Assembly (NCBI GenBank): GCA_964020085.1
Contig: OZ026604.1
Coordinates: 25,823,427-25,887,426, forward strand
From: Micromussa lordhowensis
Lineage: Eukaryota > Cnidaria > Anthozoa > Scleractinia > Lobophylliidae
DNA: 64,000 bases
Reading direction: 5' to 3'
A program made the translations under genes and the position numbers. Below, piece after piece: positions 10,202 through 22,620 of the stretch (position 1 is its first letter; each line of letters opens with the position of its first letter). The notes under the pieces are model-generated. The model made no database searches. It had not been told where the DNA came from and was given only the letters and a program-made list of their open reading frames with translations.

Positions 10202-11374
10202 AGTCCGGGTCCAAATGCGAAGTATCGGAGCTGCGCGAAATCTCCCACTATGCTAATCAGCCCGCAGATCCCCAGGCGTGGCCGGCTGGCTGACTCGTTA
10301 GCCGAGCTTGACGCGTGTCGCAACTTGGCAAACTAATGGCACCAAAGCACTCCTGGGGTGGGTCCGGGTCCACATGCAAAGTTTCGGAGCTGCGCGACAT
10401 CTCGCACTATGCTAACCAGCCCGTTTGCTAATTAGCCGAACTTTGCGCGCGTCGCAACTTTGCAAACTAATACCACCAAAGCACTCCCGGGGTCGGTCCG
10501 GGTCCAAATGCGAAGTATCGGAGCTGCGCGAAATCTCCCACTATGCTAATCAGCCCGCAGATCCCCAGGCGTGGCCGGCTGGCTGACTCGTTAGCCGAGC
10601 TTGACGCGTGTCGCAACTTGGCAAACTAATGGCACCAAAGCACTCCTGGGGTGGGTCCGGGTCCACATGCAAAGTTTCGGAGCTGCGCGACATCTCGCAC
10701 TATGCTAACCAGCCCGTTTGCTAATTAGCCGAACTTTGCGCGCGTCGCAACTTTGCAAACTAATACCACCAAAGCACTCCCGGGGTCGGTCCGGGTCCAA
10801 ATGCGAAGTATCGGAGCTGCGCGAAATCTCCCACTATGCTAATCAGCCCGCAGATCCCCAGGCGTGGCCGGCTGGCTGACTCGTTAGCCGAGCTTGACGC
10901 GTGTCGCAACTTGGCAAACTAATGGCACCAAAGCACTCCTGGGGTGGGTCCGGGTCCACATGCAAAGTTTCGGAGCTGCGCGACATCTCGCACTATGCTA
11001 ACCAGCCCGTTTGCTAATTAGCCGAACTTTGCGCGCGTCGCAACTTTGCAAACTAATACCACCAAAGCACTCCCGGGGTCGGTCCGGGTCCAAATGCGAA
11101 GTATCGGAGCTGCGCGAAATCTCCCACTATGCTAATCAGCCCGCAGATCCCCAGGCGTGGCCGGCTGGCTGACTCGTTAGCCGAGCTTGACGCGTGTCGC
11201 AACTTGGCAAACTAATGGCACCAAAGCACTCCTGGGGTGGGTCCGGGTCCACATGCAAAGTTTCGGAGCTGCGCGACATCTCGCACTATGCTAACCAGCC
11301 CGTTTGCTAATTAGCCGAACTTTGCGCGCGTCGCAACTTTGCAAACTAATACCACCAAAGCACTCCCGGGGTCA
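10202..11374. repeat. Shared GTCAGTCCGG variant four units apart
   Basis: The CpG to CpA change GTCGGTCC to GTCAGTCC occurs at 10202 and 11374, exactly 4 x 293 = 1172 bp apart. No other marker is shared, so this may be a 4-unit duplication or an independent CpG transition. Confidence 0.5.
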
Positions 11375-14040
11375 GTCCGGGTCCAAATGCGAAGTATCGG
11401 AGCTGCGCGAAATCTCCCACTATGCTAATCAGCCCGCAGATCCCCAGGCGTGGCCGGCTGGCTGACTCGTTAGCCGAGCTTGACGCGTGTCGCAACTTGG
11501 CAAACTAATGGCACCAAAGCACTCCTGGGGTGGGTCCGGGTCCACATGCAAAGTTTCGGAGCTGCGCGACATCTCGCACTATGCTAACCAGCCCGTTTGC
11601 TAATTAGACGAACTTTGCGCGCGTCGCAACTTTGCAAACTAATACCACCAAAGCACTCCCGGGGTCGGTCCGGGTCCAAATGCGAAGTATCGGAGCTGCG
11701 CGAAATCTCCCACTATGCTAATAAGCCCGCAGATCCCCAGGCGTGGCCGGCTGGCTGACTCGTTAGCCGAGCTTGACGCGTGTCGCAACTTGGCAAACTA
11801 ATGGCACCAAAGCACTCCTGGGGTGGGTCTGGGTCCACATGCAAAGTTTCGGAGCTGCGCGACATCTCGCACTATGCTAACCAGCCCGTTTGCTAATTAG
11901 CCGAACTTTGCGCGCGTCGCAACTTTGCAAACTAATACCACCAAAGCACTCCCGGGGTCGGTCCGGGTCCAAATGCGAAGTATCGGAGCTGCGCGAAATC
12001 TCCCACTATGCTAATGAGCCCGCAGATCCCCAGGCGTGGCCGGCTGGCTGACTCGTTAGCCGAGCTTGACGCGTGTCGCAACTTGGCAAACTAATGGCAC
12101 CAAAGCACTCCTGGGGTGGGTCCGGGTCCACATGCAAAGTTTCGGAGCTGCGCGACATCTCGCACTATGCTAACCAGCCCGTTTGCTAATTAGCCGAACT
12201 TTGCGCGCGTCGCAACTTTGCAAACTAATACCACCAAAGCACTCCCGGGGTCGGTCCGGGTCCAAATGCGAAGTATCGGAGCTGCGCGAAATCTCCCACT
12301 ATGCTAATCAGCCCGCAGATCCCCAGGCGTGGCCGGCTGGCTGACTCGTTAGCCGAGCTTGACGCGTGTCGCAACTTGGCAAACTAATGGCACCAAAGCA
12401 CTCCTGGGGTGGGTCCGGGTCCACATGCAAAGTTTCGGAGCTGCGCGACATCTCGCACTGTGCTAACCAGCCCGTTTGCTAATTAGCCGAACTTTGCGCG
12501 CGTCGCAACTTTGCAAACTAATACCACCAAAGCACTCCCGGGGTCGGTCCGGGTCCAAATGCGAAGTATCGGAGCTGCGCGAAATCTCCCACTATGCTAA
12601 TCAGCCCGCAGATCCCCAGGCGTGGCCGGCTGGCTGACTCGTTAGCCGAGCTTGACGCGTGTCGCAACTTGGCAAACTAATGGCACCAAAGCACTCCTGG
12701 GGTGGGTCCGGGTCCACATGCAAAGTTTCGGAGCTGCGCGACATCTCGCACTATGCTAACCAGCCCGTTTGCTAATTAGCCGAACTTTGCGCGCGTCGCA
12801 ACTTTGCAAACTAATACCACCAAAGCACTACCGGGGTCGGTCCGGGTCCAAATGCGAAGTATCGGAGCTGCGCGAAATCTCCCACTATGCTAATCAGCCC
12901 GCAGATCCCCAGGCGTGGCCGGCTGGCTGACTCGTTAGCCGAGCTTGACGCGTGTCGCAACTTGGCAAACTAATGGCACCAAAGCACTCCTGGGGTGGGT
13001 CCGGGTCCACATGCAAAGTTTCGGAGCTGCGCGACATCTCGCACTATGCTAACCAGCCCGTTTGCTAATTAGCCGAACTTTGCGCGCGTCGCAACTTTGC
13101 AAACTAATACCACCAAAGCACTCCCGGGGTCGGTCCGGGTCCAAATGCGAAGTATCGGAGCTGCGCGAAATCTCCCACTATGCTAATCAGCCCGCAGATC
13201 CCCAGGCGTGGCCGGCTGGCTGACTCGTTAGCCGAGCTTGACGCGTGTCGCAACTTGGCAAACTAATGGCACCAAAGCACTCCTGGGGTGGGTCCGGGTC
13301 CACATGCAAAGTTTCGGAGCTGCGCGACATCTCGCACTATGCTAACCAGCCCGTTTGCTAATTAGCCGAACTTTGCGCGCGTCACAACTTTGCAAACTAA
13401 TACCACCAAAGCACTCCCGGGGTCGGTCCGGGTCCAAATGCGAAGTATCGGAGCTGCGCGAAATCTCCCACTATGCTAATCAGCCCGCAGATCCCCAGGC
13501 GTGGCCGGCTGGCTGACTCGTTAGCCGAGCTTGACGCGTGTCGCAACTTGGCAAACTAATGGCACCAAAGCACTCCTGGGGTGGGTCCGGGTCCACATGC
13601 AAAGTTTCGGAGCTGCGCGACATCTCGCACTATGCTAACCAGCCCGTTTGCTAATTAGCCGAACTTTGCGCGCGTCGCAACTTTGCAAACTAATACCACC
13701 AAAGCACTCCCGGGGTCGGTCCGGGTCCAAATGCGAAGTATCGGAGCTGCGCGAAATCTCCCACTATGCTAATCAGCCCGCAGATCCCCAGGCGTGGCCG
13801 GCTGGCTGACTCGTTAGCCGAGCTTGACGCGTGTCGCAACTTGGCAAACTAATGGCACCAAAGCACTCCTGGGGTGGGTCCGGGTCCACATGCAAAGTTT
13901 CGGAGCTGCGCGACATCTCGCACTATGCTAACCAGCCCGTTTGCTAATTAGCCGAACTTTGCGCGCGTCGCAACTTTGCAAACTAATACCACCAAAGCAC
14001 TCCCGGGGTCGGTCCGGGTCCAAATGCGAAGTATCGGAGC

Positions 14041-16970
14041 TGCGCAAAATCTCCCACTATGCTAATCAGCCCGCAGATCCCCAGGCGTGGCCGGCTGGCT
14101 CACTCGTTAGCCGAGCTTGACGCGTGTCGCAACTTGGCAAACTAATGGCACCAAAGCACTCCTGGGGTGGGTCCGGGTCCACATGCAAAGTTTCGGAGCT
14201 GCGCGACATCTCGCACTATGCTAACCAGCCCGTTTGCTAATTAGCCGAACTTTGCGCGCGTCGCAACTTTGCAAACTAATACCACCAAAGCACTCCCGGG
14301 GTCGGTCCGGGTCCAAATGCGAAGTATCGGAGCTGCGCAAAATCTCCCACTATGCTAATCAGCCCGCAGATCCCCAGGCGTGGCCGGCTGGCTGACTCGT
14401 TAGCCGAGCTTGACGCGTGTCGCAACTTGGCAAACTAATGGCACCAAAGCACTCCTGGGGTGGGTCCGGGTCCACATGCAAAGTTTCGGAGCTGCGCGAC
14501 ATCTCGCACTATGCTAACCAGCCCGTTTGCTAATTAGCCGAACTTTGCGCGCGTCGGAACTTTGCAAACTAATACCACCAAAGCACTCCCGGGGTCGGTC
14601 CGGGTCCAAATGCGAAGTATCGGAGCTGCGCGAAATCTCCCACTATGCTAATCAGCCCGCAGATTCCCAGGCGTGGCCGGCTGGCTGACTCGTTAGCCGA
14701 GCTTGACGCGTGTCGCAACTTGGCAAACTAATGGCACCAAAGCACTCCTGGGCTGGGTCCGGGTCCACATGCAAAGTTTCGGAGCTGCGCGACATCTCGC
14801 ACTATGCTAACCAGCCCGTTTGCTAATTAGCCGAACTTTGCGCGCGTCGCAACTTTGCAAACTAATACCACCAAAGCACTCCCGGGGTCGGTCCGGGTCC
14901 AAATGCGAAGTATCGGAGCTGCGCAAAATCTCCCACTATGCTAATCAGCCCGCAGATCCCCAGGCGTGGCCGGCTGGCTGACTCGTTAGCCGAGCTTGAC
15001 GCGTGTCGCAACTTGGCAAACTAATGGCACCAAAGCACTCCTGGGGTGGGTCCGGGTCCACATGCAAAGTTTCGGAGCTGCGCGACATCTCGCACTATGC
15101 TAACCAGCCCGTTTGCTAATTAGCCGAACTTTGCGCGCGTCGGAACTTTGCAAACTAATACCACCAAAGCACTCCCGGGGTCGGTCCGGGTCCAAATGCG
15201 AAGTATCGGAGCTGCGCGAAATCTCCCACTATGCTAATCAGCCCGCAGATTCCCAGGCGTGGCCGGCTGGCTGACTCGTTAGCCGAGCTTGACGCGTGTC
15301 GCAACTTGGCAAACTAATGGCACCAAAGCACTCCTGGGCTGGGTCCGGGTCCACATGCAAAGTTTCGGAGCTGCGCGACATCTCGCACTATGCTAACCAG
15401 CCCGTTTGCTAATTAGCCGAACTTTGCGCGCGTCGCAACTTTGCAAACTAATACCACCAAAGCACTCCCGGGGTCGGTCCGGGTCCAAATGCGAAGTATC
15501 GGAGCTGCGCAAAATCTCCCACTATTCTAATCAGCCCGCAGATCCCCAGGCGTGGCCGGCTGGCTGACTCGTTAGCCGAGCTTGATGCGTGTCGCAACTT
15601 GGCAAACTAATGGCACCAAAGCACTCCTGGGGTGGGTCCGGGTCCACATGCAAAGTTTCGGAGCTGCGCGACATCTCGCTTTATGCTAACCAGCCCGTTT
15701 GCTAATTAGCCGAACTTTGCGCGCGTCGCAACTTTGCAAACTAATACCACCAAAGCACTCCCGGGGTCGGTCCGGGTCCAAATGCGAAGTATCGGAGCTG
15801 CGCGAAATCTCCCACTATGCTAATCAGCCTGCAGATCCCCAGGCGTGGCCGGCTGGCTGACTCGTTAGCCGAGCTTGACGCGTGTCGCAACTTGGCAAAC
15901 TAATGGCACCAAAGCACTCCTGGGGTGGGTCCGGGTCCACATGCAAAGTTTCGGAGCTGCGCGACATCTCGCACTATGCTAACCAGCCCGTTTGCTAATT
16001 AGCCGAACTTTGCGCGCGTCGCAACTTTGCAAACTAATACCACCAAAGCACTCCCGGGTTCGGTCTGGGTCCAAATGCGAAGTACCGGAGCTGCGCGAAA
16101 TCTCCCACTATGCTAATCAGCCCGCAGATCCCCAGGCATGGCCGGCTGGCTGACTCGTTAGCCGAGCTTGACGCGTGTCGCAACTTGGCAAACTCATGGC
16201 ACCAAAGCACTCCTGGGGTGGGTCCGGGTCCACATGCAAAGTTTCGGAGCTGCGCGACATCTCGCACTATGCTAACCAGCCCGTTTGCTAATTAGCCGAA
16301 CTTTGCGCGCGTCGCAACTTTGCAAACTAATACCACCAAAGCACTCCCGGGGTCGGTCCGGGTCCAAATGCGAAGTATCGGAGCTGCGCGAAATCTCCCA
16401 CTATGCTAATCAGCCCGCAGATCCCCAGGCGTGGCCGGCTGGCTGACTCGTTAGCCGAGCTTGACGCGTGTCGCAACTTGGCAAACTAATGGCACCAAAG
16501 CACTCCTGGGGTGGGTCCGGGTCCACATGCAAAGTTTCGGAGCTGCGCGACATCTCGCACTATGCTAACCAGCCCGTTTGCTAATTAGCCGAACTTTGCG
16601 CGCGTCGCAACTTTGCAAACTAATACCACCAAAGCACTCCTGGGGTCGGTCCGGGTCCAAATGCGAAGTATCGGAGCTGCGCGAAATCTCCCACTATGCT
16701 AATCAGCCCGCAGATCCCCAGGCGTGGCCGGCTGGCTGACTCGTTAGCCGAGCTTGACGCGTGTCGCAACTTGGCAAACTAATGGCACCAAAGCACTCCT
16801 GGGGTGGGTCCGGGTCCACATGCAAAGTTTCGGAGCTGCGCGACATCTCGCACTATGCTAACCAGCCCGTTTGCTAATTAGCCGAACTTTGCGCGCGTCG
16901 CAACTTTGCAAACTAATACCACCAAAGCACTCCCGGGGTCGGTCCGGGTCCAAATGCGAAGTATCGGAGC
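14041..16970. repeat. Variant-rich module, copy 1 (10 units)
   Basis: Ten units carry about 22 departures from consensus. In order: GCGCAAAAT (14046), GGCTCAC (14101), GCGCAAAAT (14339), CGTCGGAAC (14557), AGATTCCC (14665), GGGCTGGG (14753), GCGCAAAAT (14925), then again CGGAAC (15143), AGATTCCC (15251), GGGCTGGG (15339), GCGCAAAAT (15511), ACTATTCTAA (15526), CGCTTTATG (15680-15681), GCCTGCAG (15830), GGGTTCGGTCTGG (16059-16066), TACCGG (16085), GGCATGG (16138), CTCATGG (16195) and CTCCTGGGGTCGG (16641). The CGGAAC/AGATTCCC/GGGCTGGG set occurs twice 586 bp apart, so two units were duplicated inside this copy. GATGCG at 15586 is private. Confidence 0.9.
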
Positions 16971-19314
16971 TGCGCAAAATCTCCCACTATGCTAATCAGC
17001 CCGCAGATCCCCAGGCGTGGCCGGCTGGCTCACTCGTTAGCCGAGCTTGACGCGTGTCGCAACTTGGCAAACTAATGGCACCAAAGCACTCCTGGGGTGG
17101 GTCCGGGTCCACATGCAAAGTTTCGGAGCTGCGCGACATCTCGCACTATGCTAACCAGCCCGTTTGCTAATTAGCCGAACTTTGCGCGCGTCGCAACTTT
17201 GCAAACTAATACCACCAAAGCACTCCCGGGGTTGGTCCGGGTCCAAATGCGAAGTATCGGAGCTGCGCAAAATCTCCCACTATGCTAATCAGCCCGCAGA
17301 TCCCCAGGCGTGGCCGGCTGGCTGACTCGTTAGCCGAGCTTGACTCGTGTCGCAACTTGGCAAACTAATGGCACCAAAGCACTCCTGGGGTGGGTCCGGG
17401 TCCACATGCAAAGTTTCGGAGCTGCGCGACATCTCGCACTATGCTAACCAGCCCGTTTGCTAATTAGCCGAACTTTGCGCGCGTCGGAACTTTGCAAACT
17501 AATACCACCAAAGCACTCCCGGGGTCGGTCCGGGTCCAAATGCGAAGTATCGGAGCTGCGCGAAATCTCCCACTATGCTAATCAGCCCGCAGATTCCCAG
17601 GCGTGGCCGGCTGGCTGACTCGTTAGCCGAGCTTGACGCGTGTCGCAACTTGGCAAACTAATGGCACCAAAGCACTCCTGGGCTGGGTCCGGGTCCACAT
17701 GCAAAGTTTCGGAGCTGCGCGACATCTCGCACTATGCTAACCAGCCCGTTTGCTAATTAGCCGAACTTTGCGCGCGTCGCAACTTTGCAAACTAATACCA
17801 CCAAAGCACTCCCGGGGTCGGTCCGGGTCCAAATGCGAAGTATCGGAGCTGCGCAAAATCTCCCACTATTCTAATCAGCCCGCAGATCCCCAGGCGTGGC
17901 CGGCTGGCTGACTCGTTAGCCGAGCTTGACGCGTGTCGCAACTTGGCAAACTAATGGCACCAAAGCACTCCTGGGGTGGGTCCGGGTCCACATGCAAAGT
18001 TTCGGAGCTGCGCGACATCTCGCTTTATGCTAACCAGCCCGTTTGCTAATTAGCCGAACTTTGCGCGCGTCGCAACTTTGCAAACTAATACCACCAAAGC
18101 ACTCCCGGGGTCGGTCCGGGTCCAAATGCGAAGTATCGGAGCTGCGCGAAATCTCCCACTATGCTAATCAGCCTGCAGATCCCCAGGCGTGGCCGGCTGG
18201 CTGACTCGTTAGCCGAGCTTGACGCGTGTCGCAACTTGGCAAACTAATGGCACCAAAGCACTCCTGGGGTGGGTCCGGGTCCACATGCAAAGTTTCGGAG
18301 CTGCGCGACATCTCGCACTATGCTAACCAGCCCGTTTGCTAATTAGCCGAACTTTGCGCGCGTCGCAACTTTGCAAACTAATACCACCAAAGCACTCCCG
18401 GGTTCGGTCTGGGTCCAAATGCGAAGTACCGGAGCTGCGCGAAATCTCCCACTATGCTAATCAGCCCGCAGATCCCCAGGCATGGCCGGCTGGCTGACTC
18501 GTTAGCCGAGCTTGACGCGTGTCGCAACTTGGCAAACTCATGGCACCAAAGCACTCCTGGGGTGGGTCCGGGTCCACATGCAAAGTTTCGGAGCTGCGCG
18601 ACATCTCGCACTATGCTAACCAGCCCGTTTGCTAATTAGCCGAACTTTGCGCGCGTCGCAACTTTGCAAACTAATACCACCAAAGCACTCCCGGGGTCGG
18701 TCCGGGTCCAAATGCGAAGTATCGGAGCTGCGCGAAATCTCCCACTATGCTAATCAGCCCGCAGATCCCCAGGCGTGGCCGGCTGGCTGACTCGTTAGCC
18801 GAGCTTGACGCGTGTCGCAACTTGGCAAACTAATGGCACCAAAGCACTCCTGGGGTGGGTCCGGGTCCACATGCAAAGTTTCGGAGCTGCGCGACATCTC
18901 GCACTATGCTAACCAGCCCGTTTGCTAATTAGCCGAACTTTGCGCGCGTCGCAACTTTGCAAACTAATACCACCAAAGCACTCCTGGGGTCGGTCCGGGT
19001 CCAAATGCGAAGTATCGGAGCTGCGCGAAATCTCCCACTATGCTAATCAGCCCGCAGATCCCCAGGCGTGGCAGGCTGGCTGACTCGTTAGCCGAGCTTG
19101 ACGCGTGTCGCAACTTGGCAAACTAATGGCACCAAAGCACTCCTGGGGTGGGTCTGGGTCCACATGCAAAGTTTCGGAGCTGCGCGACATCTCGCACTAT
19201 GCTAACCAGCCCGTTTGCTAATTAGCCGAACTTTGCGCGCGTCGCAACTTTGCAAACTAATACCACCAAAGCACTCCCGGGGTCGGTCCGGGTCCAAATG
19301 CGAAGTATCGGAGC
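16971..19314. repeat. Variant-rich module, copy 2 (8 units)
   Basis: This copy follows directly on copy 1 and repeats its markers in the same order, with only one CGGAAC/AGATTCCC/GGGCTGGG set. The first markers (16976, 17031, 17269) lie 2930 bp (10 units) after their partners. The later markers (17487 through 18985) lie 2344 bp (8 units) after theirs. The difference is the 586-bp, two-unit repeat found only in copy 1. Private changes are GTTGGTCC (17233), GACTCG (17345), GCAGGCTGG (19073) and GGTCTGGG (19155). The simplest history is a tandem duplication followed by a two-unit gain in copy 1 or loss in copy 2. Confidence 0.88.
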
Positions 19315-22300
19315 TGCGCGAAATCTCCCACTATGCTAATCAGCCCGCAGATCCCCAGGCGTGGCCGGCTGGCTGACTCGTTAGCCGAGCTTGACGCGTG
19401 TCGCAACTTGGCAAACTAATGGCACCAAAGCACTCCTGGGGTGGGTCCGGGTCCACATGCAAAGTTTCGGAGCTGCGCGACATCTCGCACTATGCTAACC
19501 AGCCCGTTTGCTAATTAGCCGAACTTTGCGCGCGTCGCAACTTTGCAAACTAATACCACCAAAGCACTCCCGGGGTCGGTCCGGGTCCAAATGCGAAGTA
19601 TCGGAGCTGCGCGAAATCTCCCACTATGCTAATCAGCCCGCAGATCCCCAGGCGTGGCCGGCTGGCTGACTCGTTAGCCGAGCTTGACGCGTGTCGCAAC
19701 TTGGCAAACTAATGGCACCAAAGCACTCCTGGGGTGGGTCCGGGTCCACATGCAAAGTTTCGGAGCTGCGCGACATCTCGCACTATGCTAACCAGCCCGT
19801 TTGCTAATTAGCCGAACTTTGCGCGCGTCGCAACTTTGCAAACTAATACCACCAAAGCACTCCCGGGGTCGGTCCGGGTCCAAATGCGAAGTATCGGAGC
19901 CGCGCGAAATCTCCCACTATGCTAATCAGCCCGCAGATCCCCAGGCGTGGCCGGCTGGCTGACTCGTTAGCCGAGCTTGACGCGTGTCGCAACTTGGCAA
20001 ACTAATGGCACCAAAGCACTCCTGGGGTGGGTCCGGGTCCACATGCAAAGTTTCGGAGCTGCGCGACATCTCGCACTATGCTAACCAGCCCGTTTGCTAA
20101 TTAGCCGAACTTTGCGCGCGTCGCAACTTTGCAAACTAATACCACCAAAGCACTCCCGGGGTCGGTCCGGGTCCAAATGCGAAGTATCGGAGCTGCGCGA
20201 AATCTCCCACTATGCTAATCAGCCCGCAGATCCCCAGGCGTGGCCGGCTGGCTGACTCGTTAGCCGAGCTTGACGCGTGTCGCAACTTGGCAAACTAATG
20301 GCACCAAAGCACTCCTGGGGTGGGTCCGGGTCCACATGCAAAGTCTCGGAGCTGCGCGACATCTCGCACTATGCTAACCAGCCCGTTTGCTAATTAGCCG
20401 AACTTTGCGCGCGTCGCAACTTTGCAAACTAATACCACCAAAGCACTCCCGGGGTCGGTCCGGGTCCAAATGCGAAGTATCGGAGCTGCGCGAAATCTCC
20501 CACTATGCTAATCAGCCCGCAGATCCCCAGGCGTGGCCGGCTGGCTGACTCGTTAGCCGAGCTTGACGCGTGTCGCAACTTGGCAAACTAATGGCACCAA
20601 AGCACTCCTGGGGTGGGTCCGGGTCCACATGCAAAGTTTCGGAGCTGCGCGACATCTCGCACTATGCTAACCAGCCCGTTTGCTAATTAGCCGAACTTTG
20701 CGCGCGTCGCAACTTTGCAAACTAATACCACCAAAGCACTCCCGGGGTCGGTCCGGGTCCAAATGCGAAGTATCGGAGCTGCGCGAAATCTCCCACTATG
20801 CTAATCAGCCCGCAGATCCCCAGGCGTGGCCGGCTGGCTGACTCGTTAGCCGAGCTTGACGCGTGTCGCAACTTGGCAAACTAATGGCACCAAAGCACTC
20901 CTGGGGTGGGTCCGGGTCCACATGCAAAGTTTCGGAGCTGCGCGACATCTCGCACTATGCTAACCAGCCCGTTTGCTAATTAGCCGAACTTTGCGCGCGT
21001 CGCAACTTTGCAAACTAATACCACCAAAGCACTCCCGGGGTCGGTCCGGGTCCAAATGCGAAGTATCGGAGCTGCGCGAAATCTCCCACTATGCTAATCA
21101 GCCCGCAGATCCCCAGGCGTGGCCGGCTGGCTGACTCGTTAGCCGAGCTTGACGCGTGTCGCAACTTGGCAAACTAATGGCACCAAAGCACTCCTGGGGT
21201 GGGTCCGGGTCCACATGCAAAGTTTCGGAGCTGCGCGACATCTCGCACTATGCTAACCAGCCCGTTTGCTAATTAGCCGAACTTTGCGCGCGTCGCAACT
21301 TTGCAAACTAATACCACCAAAGCACTCCCGGGGTCGGTCCGGGTCCAAATGCGAAGTATCGGAGCTGCGCGAAATCTCCCACTATGCTAATCAGCCCGCA
21401 GATCCCCAGGCGTGGCCGGCTGGCTGACTCGTTAGCCGAGCTTGACGCGTGTCGCAACTTGGCAAACTAATGGCACCAAAGCACTCCTGGGGTGGGTCCG
21501 GGTCCACATGCAAAGTTTCGGAGCTGCGCGACATCTCGCACTATGCTAACCAGCCCGTTTGCTAATTAGCCGAACTTTGCGCGCGTCGCAACTTTGCAAA
21601 CTAATACCACCAAAGCACTCCCGGGGTCGGTCCGGGTCCAAATGCGAAGTATCGGAGCTGCGCGAAATCTCCCACTATGCTAATCAGCCCGCAGATCCCC
21701 AGGCGTGGCCGGCTGGCTGACTCGTTAGCCGAGCTTGACGCGTGTCGCAACTTGGCAAACTAATGGCACCAAAGCACTCCTGGGGTGGGTCCGGGTCCAC
21801 ATGCAAAGTTTCGGAGCTGCGCGACATCTCGCACTATGCTAACCAGCCCGTTTGCTAATTAGCCGAACTTTGCGCGCGTCGCAACTTTGCAAACTAATAC
21901 CACCAAAGCACTCCCGGGGTCGGTCCGGGTCCAAATGCGAAGTATCGGAGCTGCGCGAAATCTCCCACTATGCTAATCAGCCCGCAGATCCCCAGGCGTG
22001 GCCGGCTGGCTGACTCGTTAGCCGAGCTTGACGCGTGTCGCAACTTGGCAAACTAATGGCACCAAAGCACTCCTAGGGTGGGTCCGCGTCCACATGCAAA
22101 GTTTCGGAGCTGCGCGACATCTCGCACTATGCTAACCAGCCCGTTTGCTAATTAGCCGAACTTTGCGCGCGTCGCAACTTTGCAAACTAATACCACCAAA
22201 GCACTCCCGGGGTCGGTCCGGGTCCAAATGCGAAGTATCGGAGCTGCGCGAAATCTCCCACTATGCTAATCAGCCCGCAGATCCCCAGGCGTGGCCGGCT

Positions 22301-22620
22301 GGCTGACTCGTTAGCCGAGCTTGACGCGTGTCGCAACTTGGCAAACTAATGGCACCAAAGCACTCCTGGGATGGGTCCGGGTCCACATGCAAAGTTTCGG
22401 AGCTGCGCGACATCTCGCACTATGCTAACCAGCCCGTTTGCTAATTAGCCGAACTTTGCGCGCGTCGCAACTTTGCAAACTAATACCCACAAAGCACTCC
22501 CGGGGTCGGTCCGGGTCCAAATGCGAAGTATCGGAGCTGCGCGAAATCTCCCACTATGCTAATCAGCCCGCAGATCCCCAGGCGTGGCCGGCTGGCTGAC
22601 TCGTTAGCCGAGCTTGACGC

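Noticed and set aside
16034..18639. Two identical pairs of open frames of 61 and 77 codons
   Set aside because: Their identity reflects the module duplication at +2344 bp, and the frames open because substitutions such as CTAATGG to CTCATGG (16195) remove stops. They are not conserved genes.
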